Below, piece after piece: positions 42,605 through 48,289 of a DNA stretch of 48,289 nt. The notes under the pieces were generated by a model. It worked only from the letters and a program-made list of their open reading frames with translations, made no database searches and was not told the origin of the DNA. Both the position numbers and the translations under genes were made by a program. Source of the stretch: an uncultured Campylobacter sp. (lineage in GTDB: Bacteria > Campylobacterota > Campylobacteria > Campylobacterales > Campylobacteraceae); contig NZ_CALIJA010000103.1 in assembly GCF_938017615.1 (NCBI RefSeq), positions 1 through 48,289 of the forward strand. Reading direction: 5' to 3'. Each line of letters starts with the position of its first letter. Position 1 is the stretch's first letter.

Positions 42605-43914
42605 TTGCCTCCTACGATTTTATAAATTTGATCTTCATTTATCAGTTTCGAGTTAAATTTCACAACGAGTTCGCCATCGGTCTCGTAAATTTCAATAATG
42701 CCCTTGACACCCTGTAGTGCGGAAAAATCGCCGCCTTTAGGAAAGTATAAATTCTTAAAAAGTTTTGGATCGCTCAGCCTAGAAAGTAGCACAAGCCAGA
42801 TCACACCCAAAACCGCGACGCCAATGCCTAGCGCTTCGATGCCAATTTTGCCAAAAAGTGCGCCGCCGCATAGCCCGCCCAAAAAACTGCCAAAAAATCC
42901 GAACGAATTAAAAATCCCAAGCGCGGCGCCTTTTTGAGCGACTTTGGCAAATTTGGACGCAAGGCTTTGCATAATGGGCTCATGCGCGTTAAATCCCACG
43001 AAAAAGAGCATCACACCCACCACGAAAGCGCTCGCCCCGCTAGCAAACGCAAAAATCAAATACGAAGCGATGAAAAAGCAAATGCCGATGAGTAGAATTT
43101 GCTTAGCTAGCGCGCGCTTTTCGCCTAAAGCACCGCTCGCACCCATCGCAGTAAAGCCGAAAATAGCGCCTAGAGCATAAATTTTGGTCAAATCACTTTT
43201 AGAAAGTCCGAATTTTTGCACGAGCAAAATTGGAATTAGAAAAAACGCTGCCGTCATGAAAGCTTTTTGAAAAAAATTCGTTAAATTCATAAGCATTAAA
43301 TTTTTGTCACTCAAAAGTGAGCCGAGCGGGACCTTTTGGCGCAGGGAACGGATATGCGGTTCGGTGGGTACTACGAAAAAAAGCAGCATCAAACATAAAA
43401 GCGTAAGCGCCGAACTTAGATGAAATAGGCTGGCAAGTCCAAATTTAGCGCTTAAAAGCGGACTTAAAATCATTGCGACACCAAAGCTCACGCCTATCAT
43501 CGCGCCCATTACCGCCATCGCCTTGCCGCGCTCTTCCTCCCGCGTAAAATCGCTAATTAGCGCGGTAGCTACGGCTCCTACAGCACCGCAGCCTTGCAAA
43601 AAACGCCCAAAAATCATCGTATAAATGCTCTCGCTAGCCGCGCAAACGCAAGCGCCCAGGATAAAAAGCGCCAGTCCTATCGCAAGGGTTTTTTTACGTC
43701 CGATCTTATCGCTTAGCACTCCAAATGGCGTTTGCAAAATCACTTGCATAATCGCATAAATTCCAAAAAGTAGCCCCACTAGGCTTTCGTTTGCGCCGTG
43801 TAAGCTCAATGCATACAGGCTAAGCACGGGCAGCAAAATAAATAATCCAAAAAACCTCGTAGCGATGATAAAACTAAGTGGAAGGACGCTTTTTAGCATA
43901 ATCTTAGACCTCAA
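42601..43914 (-). CDS. MFS transporter
   Basis: A 437-residue major facilitator with 12 predicted helices. The cytoplasmic loop motif is GVLSDKIGRKKTLAIG between helices 2 and 3, and FLQGCGAVGAV and SDFTREEERGKAMAVMGAM follow in the first half. After helix 12 there is a soluble tail of about 60 residues ending YETDGELVVKFNSKLINEDQ, apparently a small alpha/beta element, which is unusual for an MFS protein. The type suggests a drug or small-molecule exporter (YajR-like in having a C-terminal soluble domain). It is translationally coupled to moeA. A TATAAT lies about 20 bases upstream. Confidence 0.9.
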   Translation of the reverse strand: MRSKIMLKSVLPLSFIIATRFFGLFILLPVLSLYALSLHGANESLVGLLFGIYAIMQVILQTPFGVLSDKIGRKKTLAIGLALFILGACVCAASESIYTMIFGRFLQGCGAVGAVATALISDFTREEERGKAMAVMGAMIGVSFGVAMILSPLLSAKFGLASLFHLSSALTLLCLMLLFFVVPTEPHIRSLRQKVPLGSLLSDKNLMLMNLTNFFQKAFMTAAFFLIPILLVQKFGLSKSDLTKIYALGAIFGFTAMGASGALGEKRALAKQILLIGICFFIASYLIFAFASGASAFVVGVMLFFVGFNAHEPIMQSLASKFAKVAQKGAALGIFNSFGFFGSFLGGLCGGALFGKIGIEALGIGVAVLGVIWLVLLSRLSDPKLFKNLYFPKGGDFSALQGVKGIIEIYETDGELVVKFNSKLINEDQIYKIVGGK

Positions 43915-43934
43915 ATAATATGAAATTTGTGCCG

Positions 43935-43940
43935 ATTATA
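43935..43940 (-). promoter_or_regulatory. Candidate -10 box for the MFS-moeA operon
   Basis: TATAAT on the minus strand within GGCTATAATCGG, about 20 bases before the start of the MFS gene. The divergent rdgB gene has GGGTAAAATGG as a weaker candidate near 43972. Confidence 0.5.
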
Positions 43941-44004
43941 GCCAAAAATCGTAACGAATTCTTTGATTTTGGGTAAAATGGCGGCTTAAATTTAAGGAGC
44001 GAGG

Positions 44005-44634
44005 ATGAAAATTTTACTTGCGACGAGCAATAAAAATAAAGTAAAAGAGATAAAAGAATTTTTCACGGGATACGACGTGTACGCGCTCGGCGAGGTGCTG
44101 GATCCTTTTGAGATCGACGAATGCGGCACAAGCTTTAAACAAAACGCGCTTATTAAAGTTCGCGCAGTGCATGAGGCGCTAAAAAGTAAAAAATTGCAGA
44201 GCGAATTTTTTGTGCTAAGCGATGATAGCGGTATCTGCGTGGACGCGCTGGGCGGGGCTCCGGGGATATTTTCGGCGCGCTTTAGCGGAGCGGGTGCAAC
44301 GGATGTGAGCAATCGCGAGAAGCTAGCCGCTAACCTGCGTGCCCTGGGGCTAAAGGAGAGTCCCGCGCATTATACGGCGGCGATCGCGCTAAAATGCGAT
44401 CTGGGCGAGTTTTGCACGCATGGTTTTATGTACGGCACGGCGATAACGAAGCAGCGCGGGCAAAACGGATTCGGATACGATTTTATGTTTATTCCGCGCG
44501 GATTTGACCGCACAATTGGAGAGCTGCCCGCTGAGGTGAAATTTAAAATTTCGCACCGCACGAAGGGGCTGGCGCTGATGCAAATTTTATTGAAAAATTT
44601 AGAAAAACAGATGAGATTCGCTAAATTTCATTAA
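44005..44634 (+). CDS. rdgB: XTP/dITP diphosphatase (RdgB/HAM1)
   Basis: A 209-residue non-canonical purine NTP pyrophosphatase, which removes dITP and XTP before they reach DNA. Motifs are the start LLATSNKNKVKEIKEF, FVLSDDSGICVDALGGAPGIF with SARFSG, RGQNGFGYDFMFIP and SHRTKGLALM. Length is normal. TAAGGAG precedes the ATG. It is upstream of the tRNA array on the same strand, but the tRNAs have their own promoter. Confidence 0.96.
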   Translation: MKILLATSNKNKVKEIKEFFTGYDVYALGEVLDPFEIDECGTSFKQNALIKVRAVHEALKSKKLQSEFFVLSDDSGICVDALGGAPGIFSARFSGAGATDVSNREKLAANLRALGLKESPAHYTAAIALKCDLGEFCTHGFMYGTAITKQRGQNGFGYDFMFIPRGFDRTIGELPAEVKFKISHRTKGLALMQILLKNLEKQMRFAKFH

Positions 44635-44673
44635 ATTTAGAGCCGTAAAAAGCGGAATTTAAGAAAAAATATA

Positions 44674-44679
44674 TATAAT
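44674..44679 (+). promoter_or_regulatory. Candidate -10 box of the tRNA array
   Basis: TATAAT within aaaatatatataatacgc, 30 bases before tRNA-Pro. All six tRNAs follow in one direction with short spacers and could be one transcript. Confidence 0.65.
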
Positions 44680-44708
44680 ACGCTTTTCATTCAATCCACG
44701 AAAATCTT

Positions 44709-44785
<77 letters not shown>

Positions 44786-44789
44786 TTGT

Positions 44790-44867
44790 GGTGAGTTTAG
44801 CTCAGTAGGTTAGAGCATCAGATTGTGGTCCTGAGGGTCGTGGGTTCGATTCCCACAACTCACCCCA
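44790..44867 (+). tRNA. tRNA-His (GTG)
   Basis: Acceptor arms GTGAGTT/AACTCAC with the extra 5' G at 44790 expected for tRNA-His, anticodon GTG (gattGTGgtc), T-loop GGTTCGATTCC and CCA encoded. Confidence 0.96.
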
Positions 44868-44873
44868 CTTTAT

Positions 44874-44950
44874 GCGCTCGTAGCTCAATTGGATAGAGCA
44901 ACAGACTTCGGATCTGTAGGTTGAAGGTTCGACTCCTTTCGAGCGTACCA
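44874..44950 (+). tRNA. tRNA-Arg (TCG)
   Basis: Anticodon stem ACAGA/TCTGT with loop CTTCGGA gives anticodon TCG. T-arm GGTTCGACTCC; CCA encoded. Confidence 0.93.
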
Positions 44951-44965
44951 CTGATTTGATATTTT

Positions 44966-45042
44966 GCGCTCATAGCTCAGTTGGATAGAGCAACGGCCTT
45001 CTAAGCCGTAGGCCAGAGGTTCGAATCCTCTTGGGCGTACCA
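44966..45042 (+). tRNA. tRNA-Arg (TCT)
   Basis: Anticodon stem ACGGC/GCCGT with loop CTTCTAA gives anticodon TCT. T-arm GGTTCGAATCC; CCA encoded. Its 5' half closely resembles the preceding tRNA-Arg. Confidence 0.94.
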
Positions 45043-45091
45043 TATTAAGCTCATATTAAGAGCTTTTTAGCTAATATGCGCTTTCTTTTTT

Positions 45092-45176
45092 GCGGATGTG
45101 GTGAAATTGGCAGACACACCAGACTTAGGATCTGGCGCCTCACGGCATGAAGGTTCAAGTCCTTTCATCCGCACCA
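45092..45176 (+). tRNA. tRNA-Leu (TAG)
   Basis: 85-base class II tRNA with a long variable arm (cgcctcacggcat), anticodon loop CTTAGGA and acceptor GCGGATG/CATCCGC; CCA encoded. Confidence 0.95.
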
Positions 45177-45190
45177 TCCATTCTACGCGT

Positions 45191-45265
45191 TCCGGATTAG
45201 CTCAGCGGTAGAGTAGGCGGCTGTTAACCGCTTGGTCGCTGGTTCGAATCCAGCATCCGGAGCCA
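45191..45265 (+). tRNA. tRNA-Asn (GTT)
   Basis: Acceptor TCCGGAT/ATCCGGA, anticodon stem GCGGC/ACCGC region with anticodon GTT, T-arm GGTTCGAATCC and CCA encoded. Confidence 0.95.
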
Positions 45266-45465
45266 TATATACTCAAAAACTCCTTTAGACCCCTGATTTT
45301 ATCGATATTTAAAGAGCTTTAAGTTTTCTTGGTTTTATAAAAATTTATTCCAGAAATTTTTTAATATTCTAATTTCTCGTTATGCTTTCTAAGCCAATCT
45401 AGAATACCTTTTATAAAATTTAAAATTCTCATTTTGTAAATAAATTTGATAAAATTTAGCCATTT

Positions 45466-45481
45466 ATTGATTATAATCAAT
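45466..45481 (+). promoter_or_regulatory. Perfect FNR-type palindrome overlapping the hcp -10 box
   Basis: ATTGATTATAATCAAT is a perfect 16-base palindrome and contains the full FNR consensus TTGAT-N4-ATCAA. Its centre includes TATAAT (45472-45477), a perfect -10 box, 61 bases before the hcp start. A regulator bound here would cover the -10, which suggests repression by a CRP/FNR-family protein. The regulator itself is not in the window. Confidence 0.7.
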
Positions 45482-45538
45482 TTTTTTGCCTAAATAAAAT
45501 CTTAAAATTACCAACTAAATTTTTTATAAAGGATTTCT

Positions 45539-46867
45539 ATGAGCGACAATCTAGAGATGTTCTGTCATCAGTGCCAAATGAGCGCGCCCGAGGGCTGCGG
45601 CGCAAAGGGTCAAAGCAAAGGCACCTGCGGCAAGGGCTCTACGCTCGCACGGCTGCAAGATACGATGATCTTCGGGCTTAAAGGTCTTAGCGCCTACCGC
45701 CACCACGCGCACGAGCTCGGCGCCGATACTAGCGCGGTCGATACCGTTATGGCGGACACGCTGTATTTCACGCTGACGAACTCAAATTTTAACTTTGACG
45801 AGCATATCGCGCAGCTAATGGCCGTCGGAAGCGCGGGCGTGCAGATGATGGATATTTTAAGCGAGGCGCATACCGCAAAATTCGGCGTACCGACCCCCGT
45901 TAAGGTCAGCCAAAACAAAGTCGAGGGCAAGGCGATTTTGGTTAGCGGACACAATCTGCATGCTCTTGAGGCGCTGCTAAAGGCGACCGAGGGCAAGGGC
46001 ATCAATATCTACACCCACTCCGAGATGCTTCCTGCGCACGGCTATCCGCAGCTTCGCAAGTATCCGCACCTAAAGGGCAACGTCGGCAAGGCGTGGTTCG
46101 ATCAGACCAAGCTTTTTAACGAATTTAAAGGCGCGATTTTGATGACCACGAACTGCATCGTGCCGCTTCGCTCGTCCTGTAGCTACGCAGACAGGCTGTT
46201 TGGCTACTCTATCGCTGGCACAGACGGGATCAAACATATCCAAAACGACGATTTTACGCCGCTCATCGAGTGCGCGCTTGCATGCGGCGACGTGAGCATG
46301 GACAGCGACGAGAGCTTGGTGACGGGCGGACACTACAAGACGATTTTGAGCCTCGCGCCGCAAATTTTAGACGCGATCAAATCGGGCAAAATCCGCCGCT
46401 TTTTCGTCATCGCAGGCTGCGACGCGCCGGGCAAGGGACGCGAGTATTACCGCGAGCTAGCACTTAGCCTGCCGAAGGACTGCGTGATTTTGACCTCCAG
46501 CTGCGGCAAATTCCGCTTCAACGACGTGGATTTCGGAAACGTGCCAGACACCGAGCTTCCGCGCTATATCGACCTTGGTCAGTGCAACGACAGCAACGGC
46601 GCGGTCAAGATCGCCCTTGCGCTTAGCGAGGCTACGGGCATCGCGGTAAACGACCTGCCGGTCTCGATCGTGCTGATGTGGATGGAGCAAAAGGCGGTCA
46701 TCATCCTGCTTGCGCTGTTTAGCCTAGGCGTTAAGAATATCAACGTGGGTCCTACGGTGCCTGAGTTTTTCAACGATGAAATTTTGGGCTTTTTGGTGCA
46801 AAATTTCGGCCTTCGCCTAATCAGCGGCGACGCGCAGGCGGATCTGAAATACTTCCTAGGCGAATAA
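45539..46867 (+). CDS. hcp: Hybrid cluster protein (Hcp, compact form)
   Basis: A 442-residue hybrid cluster protein, linked to NO and hydroxylamine reduction. The N-terminal cluster cysteines are C9, C12, C20 and C30 (CHQC, GCG, GTCGKG). Hybrid-cluster ligands are all visible: SGHNLHALE (His), THSEMLPAHGYP (Glu), TTNCIVPL, AGCDAPGKGREYY (the persulfide Cys), SSCGKFRFN, GQCNDSNGA and WMEQKAV (Glu and Lys). It is about 100 residues shorter than the common 540-550-residue class, as in forms that lack part of the helical domain. AAAGGA precedes the ATG. It would remove NO or hydroxylamine formed during HaoA-type nitrite reduction. Confidence 0.95.
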   Translation: MSDNLEMFCHQCQMSAPEGCGAKGQSKGTCGKGSTLARLQDTMIFGLKGLSAYRHHAHELGADTSAVDTVMADTLYFTLTNSNFNFDEHIAQLMAVGSAGVQMMDILSEAHTAKFGVPTPVKVSQNKVEGKAILVSGHNLHALEALLKATEGKGINIYTHSEMLPAHGYPQLRKYPHLKGNVGKAWFDQTKLFNEFKGAILMTTNCIVPLRSSCSYADRLFGYSIAGTDGIKHIQNDDFTPLIECALACGDVSMDSDESLVTGGHYKTILSLAPQILDAIKSGKIRRFFVIAGCDAPGKGREYYRELALSLPKDCVILTSSCGKFRFNDVDFGNVPDTELPRYIDLGQCNDSNGAVKIALALSEATGIAVNDLPVSIVLMWMEQKAVIILLALFSLGVKNINVGPTVPEFFNDEILGFLVQNFGLRLISGDAQADLKYFLGE

Positions 46868-46887
46868 ATTTCATAGAGAGGCAAATC

Positions 46888-46931
46888 GGGTAAATTTAAA
46901 ATTCGGCAAAGCTACGATTTTAAATTTACCC
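46888..46931 (+). terminator. Hairpin terminator of hcp
   Basis: Arms GGGTAAATTTAAAAT (46888-46902) and ATTTTAAATTTACCC (46917-46931) are perfectly complementary over 15 bases around a 14-base loop, followed by TTTATAC. It begins 21 bases after the hcp stop. Its arms are built from AAATTT words. The remaining gap to 47199 holds no gene. Confidence 0.75.
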
Positions 46932-47199
46932 TTTATACGCCGCTTTTAGCGAAGCTAGCTGATTCACTCCGCGGCTATTTTACGCAACGCTCATATTTAA
47001 ATTTCACGACTATACCGTCCGTCTTATTTAAATTTTAAAATCATATAATCTCGCCAAATGCTTCGCAGAAGTTAATCAAGCGGCTTTAAATTTATGCCGT
47101 TAAATTCCAAAATACTCACAATTGGGTAAGCGGTGACGAGTGATATATTGTGAAAAAATACGCCTAGCAAAGCACTCGTCTTATAGCTTTGCCACATAA

Positions 47200-47769
47200 T
47201 TAAGGTCGTGCGGCATCGCGTAGAAGCCTTTGCGCCGCAGACTCTTTAGGTCGGAACGATTTTAGTGATTCGGACGCTTCACATAAATGATTTACGATAT
47301 CTCCTACTTTTTCGTCCGTCGTACCAAGACGCGCCCAGTCGCCGAGTCTGCAGGCTTTTTCGTAATAGAGTGCCGCCTCCTGCATTTCTTCTATGCCGGT
47401 TTGATACTCTGCATACAATCCGCAAGCCGCCCATTCTCCACCTATGCCATCGCAGCTCTTTTTATAAAGCTGTACGGCTTGCGCCATATCTTGTTTGGTG
47501 CCCTTTCCCTCTTGATACATCATGCCAAGCTGCAAGCAACTTGCTTTATGCTTGCCTGCGCAAGCTTTGCCGAGGAATTCTGCAGCTTTGCCTAGATCAA
47601 TCTCGGGCGTCAGATTATCTAATCGCTCGGCTTCTTTCAGATATGATGCGGCGGCGGAGGCGCAGGAGTCGGCGCGTCCTGCTTCGCAGACGATTTCATC
47701 TATTTTAGTTCCCAAACCGCCGAACGCTGCATAGCCTAACAGCACTAAAGCTAAAATCATCTTTTTCAT
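47200..47769 (-). CDS. Exported Sel1-repeat protein
   Basis: A 189-residue protein with a signal peptide (MKKMILALVLLGYAAFG) and Sel1-like repeats. The clearest are KACAGKHKASCLQLGMMYQEGKGTKQD and the following KKSCDGIGGEWAACGLYAE, each with a Cys pair. Repeats are less regular than in the mcc Sel1 protein. It follows another Sel1 gene on the same strand after 29 bases, so the two are probably co-transcribed. Role unknown; periplasmic scaffold-like by family. Confidence 0.82.
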   Translation of the reverse strand: MKKMILALVLLGYAAFGGLGTKIDEIVCEAGRADSCASAAASYLKEAERLDNLTPEIDLGKAAEFLGKACAGKHKASCLQLGMMYQEGKGTKQDMAQAVQLYKKSCDGIGGEWAACGLYAEYQTGIEEMQEAALYYEKACRLGDWARLGTTDEKVGDIVNHLCEASESLKSFRPKESAAQRLLRDAARP

Positions 47770-47798
47770 TACAACTCCTCTATAAATTTAAAATCACC

Positions 47799-48289
47799 TC
47801 AGCGGGTGGCTTTTTCGCAAGATTTTTGCAGTATCTTGTTAGAATCGACACTTATGATTTTTTTGCCCAATTTGCACGCCTTGTCGTAGTATCTCATCGC
47901 CGCTCTTTGATCGTCGCTCTCTATATTAGAGGCGTATATCGCGCAAGATACCCAGTTCCCCTCAGAATCGCAAGATATTCTATACTCTTCGGCGATTTTT
48001 GCTTTAATTACGTCCTGCACAGCTCTTAAATTTTGCGCTTTAAGCTCATCTGATCTGCTGCAAAATTGCTTTATCCCATCGTTAAATGCAGGGTTATTTT
48101 GCAATGCGGGATCCGAGATATTTTTGCCAAGCTCGCAGGCCTTTTTATAGTATTTCGCCGCTTCTTTATTATCCTTTCCCTCCATAAATAAGGCAAATAA
48201 CCCGCAAGCGAGTATATCGCCCTTGCTATCGCAATCTTTCTTGTGTTGCTCGGACGCCTTTGCTAAATTCGCGTTATCGCCGTCCATAA
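47799..48289 (-). CDS. Sel1-repeat protein, 5' part beyond the window
   Basis: At least 162 residues with Sel1-like elements: KDCDSKGDILACGLFALFME, KEAAKYYKKACELGKNI, and a second set EYRISCDSEGNWVSCAIYAS with RAAMRYYDKACKLGKKI. The frame stays open to the window edge. The ATG at 48287 has no visible ribosome binding site and no signal peptide follows it, so the true start probably lies outside. The second repeat unit looks like a duplicate of the first. It pairs with the Sel1 gene downstream. Confidence 0.75.
   Translation of the reverse strand, partial: MDGDNANLAKASEQHKKDCDSKGDILACGLFALFMEGKDNKEAAKYYKKACELGKNISDPALQNNPAFNDGIKQFCSRSDELKAQNLRAVQDVIKAKIAEEYRISCDSEGNWVSCAIYASNIESDDQRAAMRYYDKACKLGKKIISVDSNKILQKSCEKATR

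Noticed and set aside
45466..45481. NssR operator upstream of hcp
   Set aside because: The half-sites are TTGAT/ATCAA, not the TTAAC/GTTAA described for NssR, so the FNR consensus fits better.

Overview
The window looks like the chromosome of a Campylobacter with GC in the mid-40s, most like the oral, anaerobically respiring group (C. gracilis, C. rectus, C. showae type). The evidence is the respiratory gene content (octahaem sulfite reductase MccA, epsilon-type Hao, NrfD and NrfH family quinol oxidases), Campylobacterota-style promoters (TATAAT without a clear -35), and intergenic DNA crowded with AAATTT, AAATTC and GAATTT words. The genus call is firm; the species is a guess.

Layout. 1-3000: the end of an unknown gene, a small membrane protein, an RBBP9/YdeN-type hydrolase and a DUF4213/DUF364 protein. 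3017-17948, all on the minus strand: a complete mcc respiratory sulfite reduction locus. In transcription order it has a response regulator and a haem-motif histidine kinase (MccR/MccS), the octahaem reductase MccA with one CX15CH haem site, an FKBP-type isomerase (MccB), a four-cluster ferredoxin (MccC), an NrfD-type quinol dehydrogenase (MccD), a cytochrome c synthase (CcsA1) and a Sel1 protein. It ends with a copper-handling module: a double NosL protein, a small membrane protein, an FtsX-type permease, its ATPase, a CPYC membrane protein and a second NosL-like protein. Electrons should run menaquinol > MccD > MccC > MccA and reduce sulfite to sulfide. NosL proteins and the ABC system would supply the active-site Cu(I), and CcsA1 would attach the special haem. 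18337-19405: a Met/His-tailed membrane protein and a small lipoprotein. 19406-20645: gene-poor.

20646-24927: a small unknown protein, haoCA (NrfH-type tetrahaem plus octahaem Hao; nitrite/hydroxylamine chemistry) with a clear terminator, and a two-subunit class I fumarase. 25307-28944: a DUF3137 protein, a dense RAATTY-word array, a frameshifted membrane gene with Asn/Ser-rich inserts, and a TerC protein. 29347-37668: a ClbS/DfsB-like gene in AT-rich DNA, rnhB, an RDD protein, pyrE, frr, secG, a Bax inhibitor-1 family protein, a beta-carbonic anhydrase, a large MscS channel, an extremely acidic 57-residue protein and a superoxide dismutase with a Cys-rich tail. 37669-39170: no gene, degenerate repeats. 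39171-43914: a YwqK-repeat protein cut from its signal peptide by an amber codon, a family 6 DNA glycosylase, moeA and an MFS exporter. 44005-46867: rdgB, a six-tRNA array (Pro, His, Arg, Arg, Leu, Asn) and hcp behind a perfect FNR-type palindrome. The window ends in two Sel1-repeat proteins, the last cut by the edge.

Most worth a second look: RAATTY enrichment of intergenic DNA, which matches the methylation motif used for DNA self-recognition in C. jejuni transformation; a degenerate, haem-less cytochrome-c-like segment between the two NosL domains; a 10-bp direct repeat at the mccA -35 region; the in-frame amber codon in the YwqK gene; and the acidic protein coupled to the Cys-tailed superoxide dismutase.
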